64,000 nucleotides of DNA, taken from Paraburkholderia kururiensis JCM 10599 = LMG 19447. GTDB taxonomy: Bacteria > Pseudomonadota > Gammaproteobacteria > Burkholderiales > Burkholderiaceae. The first letter of the stretch is position 1. Every line of letters begins with the position of its first letter. Made by a program: the position numbers and the translations under genes. This document shows, piece after piece, positions 1 through 6,791 of the stretch. The DNA lies in contig NZ_RJZE01000021.1 of assembly GCF_003986935.1 (NCBI RefSeq), positions 62,001 through 126,000 of the forward strand, read 5' to 3'. A model generated the notes under the pieces. It was not told where the DNA came from, ran no database searches, and worked only from the letters and a program-made list of their open reading frames with translations.

Positions 1-1
1 G

Positions 2-355
2 CTCGCGCGCGTGCGCACCCTCGCGCGCCGCGGCCAGGCGCGCGAGGGCGACGCACTCACCGTCGCCGACCTCGAAATCAACGCGAGCCAGCGGCGCGTG
101 CGGCGCGCGGGCAAGCGCATCGACCTCACGCCGCGCGAGTTCGCGCTGCTGCATCTGCTCGCAAGACGCACCGGCGAGGTGCTGAGCCGCACGCAGATCG
201 CCTCCTACGTCTGGGACATGAACTTCGACAGCGACACGAACGTGGTGGACGTCGCCATTCGCCGCTTGCGCGCGAAGATTGACGACGACTTCGCCGTGAA
301 GCTGATTCATACCGTGCGCGGCGTCGGCTACGTGCTCGAAGCGAGAGAAGGCTGA
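2..355 (+). CDS. OmpR-family response regulator, C-terminal part (window edge)
   Basis: The reading frame is open to the first base, so this is the end of a longer gene. The visible protein starts in the last helix of a receiver domain (LARVRTLARR, typical of OmpR/CopR/IrlR proteins) and continues into a full OmpR-type winged-helix DNA-binding domain, with LTPREFALLHLLARR and the recognition-helix stretch TNVVDVAIRRLRAKI, ending in HTVRGVGYVLE. The phosphoacceptor Asp lies outside the window. Its TGA shares one base with the ATG of the following sensor kinase, so the two are translationally coupled as a two-component pair. The close match to heavy-metal regulators (CusR/CopR/IrlR) is a family inference; the metal cannot be read from this part. 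Confidence 0.85.
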   Translation, partial: LARVRTLARRGQAREGDALTVADLEINASQRRVRRAGKRIDLTPREFALLHLLARRTGEVLSRTQIASYVWDMNFDSDTNVVDVAIRRLRAKIDDDFAVKLIHTVRGVGYVLEAREG

Positions 356-1761
356 TGCGCCGGCCGCTGTCGCTCACCGCGCGGCTGGCGCTCTGGTTTG
401 CCGCCATCACGGTGCTCGTGTTCGCGGCGGGCGGCGCCGTGCTCTACGACGCACTCGCCGACCAGATCCGCGCGCAGGACGACCTCGATCTCGTGCTCAC
501 CGCGCGCCACCTGCGCCGCCTCGCCGAAGAACTGCAGGGCATCGACGACATCCGCGAGCACGAGTCGCGGCTCAACAGCCTCGTGCTCGGCAACCAGGCG
601 TTCTTCATGCGCATCACGGACAAGGCCGGCAACGTGCTGCTCGAACGCAACCCGTCGCAGTTTGCGATCGGCACGCTGAAGCAGGTCTCGTTCACGCACC
701 GCATTCTCGAACACGACGTGACTGCGTGGCGCGGTGCGGGCGGCTTGAGCCTGCGCGGCGTCGCCACCGGCATGCAGTTGCGCGACGGCAGCGTGATCGA
801 AGCCGTGGTGGGCCGCGAGATGAGCGACCGCGAAGCGTTGCTCGCGCGTTACCGGCTCATCATTGCGGGCATCACGCTGTGCGCGTTCACGGCGGCGGCC
901 ATACTCGGCTACGCGGCCGTGCGCGAGACGCTCAAGCCGCTGCGCGACATGGCGGGCAGCGCCGCGCGCGTCACGGTGGGCGCGCTCGATACGCGCATCG
1001 ATGCGGCACAAGCGCCCGCCGAACTGCGCGCGCTGGCCGACGCGCTGAACGCGATGCTCGCCCGGCTCGAACTCGGCTATCAGCGGCTCTCGCAGTTCAC
1101 GGCGGACCTCGCCCACGATCTGCGCACACCGCTAGGCAACATGCGCGGCGCGAGCGAGGTGGCGCTCGCGCGACCGCGCTCCGTCGACGAATATCAGGCG
1201 CTGCTGGTGTCGAACATCGAGGAATGCGAGCGCCTGTCGCGCATGGTTGAAAACGTGCTGTTCCTCGCGCGCGCCGAACATCCGCAATTCGCGCGCAGCG
1301 CGAGCACGTTCGCAGCGCAGGAAGAACTCACGCGCATTGCGGACTACTTCGAAGGCATCGCGGACGAAAACGGCATTGCCCTTCGCGTGGACGCGAAGGG
1401 CACGTTGCGCGCCGACGTGGACCTGTTCCGCCGCGCGGTGAGCAACCTGCTCGCCAACGCGTTGCGCTACACGCCGCGCGGCGAGACCGTGACGCTGAGC
1501 ACCGCGCCAAACGCCCAGGGCATCACGGTCACGGTGGCCAACCCCGGGCCCGTCATCGCACCGGAGCATCTCGAACGGATCTTCGACCGCTTCTACCGCG
1601 CCGACGAATCGCGCACGAGCACGGCGGCCGGCTCCACGGGCCTCGGCCTCGCGATCGTGCGGACCATCATGGACCTGCACGGCGGCACCGTGAGCGTGCA
1701 AAGCGACGAGGCAGGCACGCGGTTCCATCTGCATTTCCCATCGGCGCGGAAGGCTGCATGA
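355..1761 (+). CDS. Heavy-metal-type sensor histidine kinase (CusS/IrlS-like)
   Basis: Inner-membrane sensor kinase of 468 residues and partner of the upstream regulator, overlapping it by one base. One membrane helix lies near residues 13-34, then a periplasmic sensor of about 125 residues, a second helix near 170-190, a HAMP linker, and the phosphoacceptor helix with DLAHDLRTPLGNM (His in the H-box). The ATPase domain shows the N-box (NLLANALRYTP), an F-box-like DRFYRADESR and the G2 box GSTGLGLAIV, so it should be catalytically competent. Length and order match the IrlS/CusS/CopS heavy-metal kinase family. The ligand (copper, silver, cadmium or zinc) is not determinable here and no efflux gene is visible in the window. 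Confidence 0.9.
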   Translation: MRRPLSLTARLALWFAAITVLVFAAGGAVLYDALADQIRAQDDLDLVLTARHLRRLAEELQGIDDIREHESRLNSLVLGNQAFFMRITDKAGNVLLERNPSQFAIGTLKQVSFTHRILEHDVTAWRGAGGLSLRGVATGMQLRDGSVIEAVVGREMSDREALLARYRLIIAGITLCAFTAAAILGYAAVRETLKPLRDMAGSAARVTVGALDTRIDAAQAPAELRALADALNAMLARLELGYQRLSQFTADLAHDLRTPLGNMRGASEVALARPRSVDEYQALLVSNIEECERLSRMVENVLFLARAEHPQFARSASTFAAQEELTRIADYFEGIADENGIALRVDAKGTLRADVDLFRRAVSNLLANALRYTPRGETVTLSTAPNAQGITVTVANPGPVIAPEHLERIFDRFYRADESRTSTAAGSTGLGLAIVRTIMDLHGGTVSVQSDEAGTRFHLHFPSARKAA

Positions 1762-1849
1762 AGGGCCGCATGAGTGACCGCATGAAGGGCTGCGTCCGCT
1801 GCGGCGAGCCTGCTCGCGAATGTTTTTTCGGCGCAGGCCGACACAAAGA

Positions 1850-2043
1850 TTGACAATTACCCGCCAGTCGAGACACACTCGTTCGCATGCATACGCCAGC
1901 CCTCGCCACCATCGCGATTAATAAGCCAATGAACAACCATTGGGGTTACGCCCGTTGGTTCGAGTCATGGGGGACGCGTGCGCGATAGCAGGTAGCATCA
2001 CTTGCGTATCACAAGGCCCCGCCGACAAGGTTTGGGGCCTTTT
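1850..2043 (+). ncRNA. Candidate small RNA or 5' leader upstream of DUF2917
   Basis: The 336-base gap between the sensor kinase and the DUF2917 gene is not empty. It holds a TTGACA hexamer (1850-1855), a hairpin at 1935-1960 (arms AACCATTGGG and CCCGTTGGTT with two internal mismatches) and a canonical terminator at 2013-2043. A terminator 250 bases after the kinase stop but before the next gene suggests either a free-standing small RNA or an attenuated leader for DUF2917. No convincing -10 box was found at the right distance from the TTGACA, and no known riboswitch consensus was recognised, so the transcript and its start are inference. Confidence 0.3.
2013..2043 (+). terminator. Rho-independent terminator
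   Basis: An 8-bp perfect stem (AAGGCCCC at 2013-2020 with GGGGCCTT at 2034-2041) closes a 13-base loop and runs directly into TTTT. It lies 55 bases before the DUF2917 start codon and so acts on transcripts arriving from the left. Confidence 0.7.
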
Positions 2044-2097
2044 AGTTTGTGGTGACGGCGCCCTTCCTCTGTCGGCTTCTACTGACGGAGAAAGAAG

Positions 2098-2496
2098 ATG
2101 GAAGAGGCGTCACAGCAGTCCAGCTTGCAGTCCGCATCTCAGTTGTTAAGCCACCGGCCCGCGCAGCAAAACCCGCGCGACGACGAGGCATTGCCGAAGC
2201 TCGTGCTCCATTTCGCGGTGAACCCAGCCGTCACCGTCACCTGGCGCGTCACCGCCGACGCCGAACTGCGCGTGCACAGCGAACGCATCTGGCTCACGCG
2301 CATTCGCTCGCCCTACGACTACTGGATGAAGGCGGGCGAGACAATGCGCCTGCAACGCGGCGAGCGGATCTGGCTCAGCACCGACAGCCACGAAGCCGCG
2401 CGGGTCTCGCTGACGAGTGCGTGGCGGGCGCCGCGCACGGTGCTCGCGCGTTTCTCGGGCCTGTTCGCCGGCTTGTTCCGCGTGTTCGCAACGTGA
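2098..2496 (+). CDS. DUF2917 domain protein
   Basis: Protein of 132 residues matching the DUF2917 family of short Burkholderiaceae proteins, whose function is unknown. The conserved core is visible from about residue 33 to 102: LVLHFAVNPAVTVTWRV, RIWLTRI, DYWMKAGETMRLQRGERIWLS. It reads as a small beta-rich fold with conserved aromatics. There is no signal peptide; the N-terminal 30 residues are polar and Gln/Ser-rich. GGAG lies 7 bases before the ATG. A terminator-bearing leader precedes the gene, so it is probably transcribed alone. Only the family assignment is supported. Confidence 0.75.
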   Translation: MEEASQQSSLQSASQLLSHRPAQQNPRDDEALPKLVLHFAVNPAVTVTWRVTADAELRVHSERIWLTRIRSPYDYWMKAGETMRLQRGERIWLSTDSHEAARVSLTSAWRAPRTVLARFSGLFAGLFRVFAT

Positions 2497-2626
2497 CGGG
2501 AGGCCCGCATTGAAGCGCCATCCGGTCACGACGATGCGGAGCCGCCGCCGCGTACCGCGTTCGCCCTTTCACCCTTTTGGGGGCAACGCGGCCGCGCGGC
2601 GACGTGCATGGCGCGACCAACACCGG

Positions 2627-3787
2627 TCAGAACTTGTGGCGCAGCCCCAGATTGACCATCTCCTGCGTGCTCGTGCCGGCATAGCCGTACGAGCCGATGG
2701 ACGCCTGTGCCGGCATCGAACCGCCCGTACCGTTGCCCGTCTGGCCGCTCGCGTGCTGATATGCGGCGGTCAAATAGACGTCGGTGCGCTTCGAGAGGTT
2801 GTAGTCGGCGCCCAGCGAAACCTGGTGATAAGTGGCGGACGTATCGCCGCTTGCCTTCGTGTAGCTGTAGCCGAGACCCACCAGCAACGGCGCAGCAACC
2901 TGGTAGTTCAACCAGCCCTGGCCCGTGTTGTACTTCTCGCTGGAAACGAAGGTCGAGCTGCTGTCGGGACGGTATTGCGCGTTGCTGTAGGCAAGGCCGA
3001 ACGTGAATTGTCCAAGGGCGTACTGCCCCGCCACGCGTGCGATGGAAAGCGAATGAGCAGTCTGGTAGCCGGTGTTGACGGGACCGTCGAAGGTGCCGTC
3101 CGAGGTGCTGTCCCATGTCGTACGCGGCACTGCTGTCGCCTGGCTGTTGGCGGCATAGAAGTAGCCCGCGGCCACGCCGAGCGGCCCGTTCGTGTACGAC
3201 ACCGCCGCCGCGTACGACTGGCCCGCGCCCGTGCTGCCCGCCACGCCGCCGAACGAATACATCGCCTCGGCCTGCAGGCCGTACCAGACCGGCGACGCGT
3301 ATTTCACGGCGTTGTTCACGCGAAAACTGTTGTCGTAGTTGTCCACGTCGCCCGCCGTGGCGAAGGCGCTGCCGAAGTAGTTGTCTTCGGTGAGGCCCTG
3401 CACGAGGTCGATCAGCGGATCGTACTGACGCCCGAGCGTGAGCGAGCCGTACTGCGCGCTCGCCAGCCCGACATAGGCCTGACGGCCGAACAGGCGGCTG
3501 CCCTGGCCGAGTTGTCCCGTCGAAGGATTGAAGCCGTTTTCGAGCTGAAAGATTGCATGGAGACCGCCGCCCAGGTCTTCCGAACCCTTGATACCCCAGC
3601 GCGTGCCGGAGAGGTTGCCGTTGCTGCTGTTGCCGAGCGCCCAGAGATTCTGGTTGCCCTGAGCGTTGTGCACGTAGGTGATCGAGGTATCGATGGTGCC
3701 GTACAGCGTCACGCTGGTCTGCGCGTGGGCCGCGCCGGCCGCAAGCAGTGCGGACGGCGCCAGCATGGTAAGGGCGAGTCTTTTCAT
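2627..3787 (-). CDS. Gram-negative outer-membrane porin
   Basis: General diffusion porin of 386 residues, a trimeric 16-stranded barrel in the outer membrane. The start was set at the ATG at 3787, which has AGGAGA a few bases upstream and opens a normal signal peptide (MKRLALTMLAPSALLAAGAAHA, cleavage before QTSVTLYG). The mature protein begins with SVTLYGTIDTSI and ends NLGLRHKF, whose terminal Phe is the usual BAM-recognition residue. Internal family hallmarks are NRWGIKG-like GTRWGIKGSEDLGGG, FGRQAYVGL and GSLTLGRQYDP. Betaproteobacterial genomes hold many such paralogs, so specificity cannot be assigned. It is transcribed alone with a long upstream gap. Confidence 0.92.
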   Translation of the reverse strand: MKRLALTMLAPSALLAAGAAHAQTSVTLYGTIDTSITYVHNAQGNQNLWALGNSSNGNLSGTRWGIKGSEDLGGGLHAIFQLENGFNPSTGQLGQGSRLFGRQAYVGLASAQYGSLTLGRQYDPLIDLVQGLTEDNYFGSAFATAGDVDNYDNSFRVNNAVKYASPVWYGLQAEAMYSFGGVAGSTGAGQSYAAAVSYTNGPLGVAAGYFYAANSQATAVPRTTWDSTSDGTFDGPVNTGYQTAHSLSIARVAGQYALGQFTFGLAYSNAQYRPDSSSTFVSSEKYNTGQGWLNYQVAAPLLVGLGYSYTKASGDTSATYHQVSLGADYNLSKRTDVYLTAAYQHASGQTGNGTGGSMPAQASIGSYGYAGTSTQEMVNLGLRHKF

Positions 3788-4269
3788 TGATGTTCTCCTG
3801 TTTATAAACGAGGCAATGCGCGCGAAATGGGCAGCCAATGAGGCACCCATGAGATTGACCCATGCTGCAATTGCCCGAGGGGACTAACCCGCCTTAATTC
3901 CAGTCGATTCGCTGACTAAACGCGTTGTATCAAAATGGTGACGAGCGGCCAATGGAATTCCCATTATTCCGCACAATTGTTATTCGACGGATAAGAAATA
4001 ATGACGGCACCTGCATGCGGTGTATCAGCAGGACCTGTCGCTTTGTACGGCATTCGCCCTGAAACAGCGGCTAAACGGGCACCAGGCGAGCCCGCGAGCG
4101 ACCGGCTTCGTCATTCCTGCATCACATTCAACACTGAATTGCCATTTCCGGAATCAATATCGTCAGTAGATTTCGCTATATTCGGGCGGCTTTGTTGCAT
4201 CGTCTTCCCGAAGGCGATCTCCTCGATCTCCACGCTGATTCGGCCCGTCCGGCCGCATGATGCGCTTAC
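3788..4269. other. Gene-free stretch upstream of the porin
   Basis: No supportable gene was seen. The stretch is more AT-rich than its neighbours and carries an inverted repeat AATGG-N5-CCATT at 3951-3965, about 165 bases upstream of the porin ATG, which may belong to the porin control region. The right side merges into a 28-bp tandem repeat. Long frames crossing the repeat have low-complexity Ala/Glu/Lys composition and are not believed to be genes. Confidence 0.4.
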
Positions 4270-4465
4270 GCGGTTTCGGCCGCGTTTTTCTTTTTCGGCG
4301 GCTTCGGCCGCGTTTTTCTTTTCCGGTGGCTTCGGCCGCGTTTTTATTTCCTGGCGGCTTCGGCCGCGTTCTTCCCTTTTAATGGCTTCGGCTGCATTTT
4401 TCCCATTCGGCGATTCTGGCTGCGCCTTTCTCTCTCGGACTTCGGCTGCACCTCTTTCCCACTCA
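4270..4465. repeat. 28-bp degenerate tandem repeat, about seven copies
   Basis: Consecutive 28-base units start at 4270, 4298, 4326, 4354, 4382 and 4410, with a shortened seventh unit from 4438. The core is GCGGCTTCGGCCGCGTTTTT followed by a pyrimidine-rich tail. Units 1-3 are nearly identical; units 4-7 are progressively diverged. Because 28 is not a multiple of three, each copy shifts the reading frame, which argues against a coding repeat. Each unit holds a small GGCTTCGGCC-type inverted element followed by a T-run, resembling a string of weak terminators in the plus orientation. It lies between the porin promoter side and the end of the LysR gene. Confidence 0.85.
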
Positions 4466-4499
4466 GCGGCCTCTACCACGTGCGCTCTGCGCGCTTTCT

Positions 4500-5351
4500 C
4501 TACGCCACCAACTGCTTGAGCAACGCCTCCACCGCGTTCACGAGACCGTCCTCTTCATTGCCGGCCCGCCGCGCGAGTCCAATTTCGATGTCGGGCAGCA
4601 CGGGCAGACCGACCGCGTCGGGCAAGCGCGCGATGCCCGGTCCGGTCGCCGTGGGCAACAGCGTAGCCACGCCGACGCCCGCCCGCACCGCCGCCTGAAC
4701 CGCCGAAAGACTGCCGCTTTCGAACGCCACCTTCCACTGGCGCCCCGCCTGCGCGAGCGCCGAAAAAATGACGTTGCGCCAGCGGCACGGCTCCGAGAAC
4801 AGCACGAGCGGCAGCGGGTCCGCGAACGCATCAAAGCCCTCGGCCGCCGCCCACCAGAGCGGCACATGCGTGCCCCAGCGCAGCGGCCGTTCCAGAAACG
4901 CAGCATCGCAGAGCGCAAGCTGAATGCGGCCCGCCTCCAGCGCGGCCATCGTCTCGGCACCGCCCAGCACCAGCAGTTCGAGCGTCGTCGAGGGATGCAG
5001 ACAACTGAAGTCCGCGAACGCGGCGGGCAACGCAGTACCGGTGAGGTCTTCCAGGAGACCCACGCTGCAACGCCCCGACAACGTGGCGCGGGGCGCGCCC
5101 GCCAGCGCCTCGCCCGAAAGCGCGACGATGCGCTCGGCGTAGGGCAGCAACGCCATCCCCGCATCGGTCAGCGAAACGCCTTTGGCCGCGCGCTGAAACA
5201 GCGCGTCGCCCACCAGTTCTTCGAGCCGGCGCAATTGCTGGCTGAGCGCCGGCTGCGTGCGCCCGAACGCCTGCGCCGCGCGGCTGATGCTGCCGAGCCG
5301 CACGCAGGCAAGAAAGACGCGCAACGATCCAATATCGAGATCCATAGCCAT
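4500..5351 (-). CDS. LysR-family regulator divergent from an EamA transporter
   Basis: LysR-type regulator of 283 residues. The N-terminal helix-turn-helix is clear (LRVFLACVRLGSISRAAQAFGRTQPALSQQLRRLEEL) and a periplasmic-binding-protein-like effector domain follows. Two start codons are possible, at 5351 (MAMDLD) and 5345 (MDLD). The first sits inside an inverted repeat (5348-5366) with the geometry of a LysR operator, suggesting autorepression. It is head-to-head with the EamA transporter at 5444, which is the likely target. The effector is unknown. Confidence 0.88.
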   Translation of the reverse strand: MAMDLDIGSLRVFLACVRLGSISRAAQAFGRTQPALSQQLRRLEELVGDALFQRAAKGVSLTDAGMALLPYAERIVALSGEALAGAPRATLSGRCSVGLLEDLTGTALPAAFADFSCLHPSTTLELLVLGGAETMAALEAGRIQLALCDAAFLERPLRWGTHVPLWWAAAEGFDAFADPLPLVLFSEPCRWRNVIFSALAQAGRQWKVAFESGSLSAVQAAVRAGVGVATLLPTATGPGIARLPDAVGLPVLPDIEIGLARRAGNEEDGLVNAVEALLKQLVA

Positions 5352-5366
5352 AAGAGAACGTTATGG
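5348..5366. promoter_or_regulatory. Candidate LysR operator overlapping the regulator's start codon
   Basis: Perfect 6-base arms CCATAA and TTATGG are separated by 7 bases, the dyad geometry expected for a LysR-type site (T-N11-A inside). It lies in the 92-base gap between the divergent LysR and EamA genes and covers the LysR ATG at 5349-5351. Binding itself is inferred. Confidence 0.5.
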
Positions 5367-5443
5367 GAGGCGATAGATTCTGCCACGTTCCTTTGAACCC
5401 AGCGCGCGCGTACTGTGGTGACACTATCGACGGAGACTCGACC

Positions 5444-6319
5444 GTGACACCGCAAGCCACCGAATCCGCATCGCCGCGCCTCGCGGGCCCCGCGCTCGCG
5501 ACGGGCTCCATGATCAGCGTGCAGTTGGGCTCGGCGCTCTCCGAGCCGTTGATGGCCGCGCACGGCTCCGCCTCCGTCACCGCGTCGCGGCTGGTGTGCG
5601 CCGCCCTCGTACTGCTCCTGTTGGCGCGGCCGCGTCTCTTGCGGTTGACCGGCGCCCAATGGCGGGCGGCGCTCGCGCTCGGCACGGCGATGGCGGGCTT
5701 GACGCTCTGCTACTTCGAGGCAGTGCTGCGTATTCCGCTTGGCGCCACGGCGACCATCGGCTTTCTGGGGCCGCTCGCGGTGGCCGCCACGGCGCTGCGC
5801 GGCTGGCCGCGCTTCGCGTTGCCGGTACTGGCCGGCGCCGGCGTGCTTGCCATGAGCACGGGCAGCGCCCACGGTCCGCTGGACCCGGCCGGCATGCTGC
5901 TGGCGTGCGGCGCCGCTTTGGGCTGGGGCGCGTACATCGTCCTTACCCGTCGCGTCGGCCAGCTGTTTTCGCAGCAGGAAGGACTCGCGCTGTCGCTCGC
6001 CGTTGCCGCCGTCGTCGCCTTGCCGGTAGCGCGCACACTCGATCCGGCCGGCTTGCCCGCCGCCCTGTGGCCGAGCGCCGCAGGTCTCGCGCTGCTCGTG
6101 CCGCTCCTGCCGTATTCGCTCGAAATGATGGCGCTGCGGCGCATGAACATGGGCGCCTTCAGCGTGCTCATGAGCCTCGAGCCCGCGATCGGCGCGGCGC
6201 TGGGCTTCGTGGTGCTGCATGAACGGCTCTCGGCGACGCAACTGCTCGGCATGCTCGCTGTGATGGCCGCGAGCGTCGCCGCCGTGCGGCTCACCACGCA
6301 AGGCCGGGCCGAGGCTTAG
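5444..6319 (+). CDS. EamA/RhtA-type drug-metabolite transporter
   Basis: Integral membrane protein of 291 residues in the DMT superfamily, with about ten hydrophobic helices arranged as two EamA repeats (around residues 20-140 and 150-285). The second repeat shows PYSLEMMALRRMNMGAFSVLMSLEPAIGAALGFVVLHERLS, the hallmark of RhtA-like threonine/homoserine exporters. The GTG at 5444 was chosen as start because GGAG precedes it by 8 bases; an in-frame ATG 81 bases upstream lies in the promoter and operator region. Divergent LysR gene and dyad upstream suggest induced export. The substrate is not known. Confidence 0.85.
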   Translation: MTPQATESASPRLAGPALATGSMISVQLGSALSEPLMAAHGSASVTASRLVCAALVLLLLARPRLLRLTGAQWRAALALGTAMAGLTLCYFEAVLRIPLGATATIGFLGPLAVAATALRGWPRFALPVLAGAGVLAMSTGSAHGPLDPAGMLLACGAALGWGAYIVLTRRVGQLFSQQEGLALSLAVAAVVALPVARTLDPAGLPAALWPSAAGLALLVPLLPYSLEMMALRRMNMGAFSVLMSLEPAIGAALGFVVLHERLSATQLLGMLAVMAASVAAVRLTTQGRAEA

Positions 6320-6791
6320 TTCCCGAGGCCTGATCCCTGGGACCTGGTCCCCTGAACGCTCGCTTCGACGCGCCCCGTTTGCCCCCATTTACCCCCATTT
6401 ACCGGCCCACCTTCAGCGGCACTGACTTCCCGGGCTGGCCCCGCTCATCGCCGGCCCGATCGACAAAGCGTCCGCAAAACGCAAATAAACGCCGGCCCGG
6501 ATTAAATCTTTCATTAACACAACAAATCCAGACATTTCCCTAAAGCCCGTCAACCATTCGGCCGTTATAAGCGTTTGCTGTCTTTTACGAAATCTTTACG
6601 CGCGCTAACGGGCGGAACACGCCGGTGGGCGCATACGCAGGCGCGCGGTCACGCGCTAGAAGGGTCGGCGGAAGCTCCGCCCGCCCGACACGCGTAAACA
6701 AGCTGTAAAGGATCGACCGTGCCGCCGCCGGACAGCGCCTCGAACTTCGAGGTCACAGCGGCACGATGCCAGTCCATATCCTTGCCGATAC
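6320..6791. other. Gene-free stretch upstream of mprF
   Basis: No gene was seen in these 472 bases. Features present are a short direct repeat CCCCCATTTA (twice near 6385-6400), an AT-richer segment at about 6480-6600 likely to hold the mprF promoter, and a perfect inverted repeat CCTCGAA-C-TTCGAGG at 6738-6752, only 40 bases before the mprF start, which could be an operator or a leader hairpin. No obvious terminator for the upstream transporter was found. Confidence 0.4.
6738..6752. promoter_or_regulatory. Short perfect inverted repeat before mprF
   Basis: Seven-base arms (CCTCGAA and TTCGAGG) flank a single central C, 40 bases upstream of the mprF ATG. It may be a regulator site or a leader hairpin affecting translation; no specific regulator is identifiable. 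Confidence 0.3.

Noticed and set aside
328..1116. Long minus-strand frame opposite the sensor kinase
   Set aside because: Arg/His-rich antisense shadow of a clear kinase gene; typical of high-GC DNA.
1935..1975. tRNA-like T-arm (GGTTCGAGTC)
   Set aside because: No matching acceptor or anticodon stems were found around it.
1940..2149. Short plus-strand open frame before the DUF2917 gene
   Set aside because: It runs through the terminator hairpin and into the DUF2917 start in another frame, and has no gene-like sequence.
4001..4519. Long open frames on both strands across the 28-bp tandem repeat
   Set aside because: Low-complexity composition, repeat unit not a multiple of three, and no ribosome-binding site or homology pattern; openness is explained by the GC-rich repeat.
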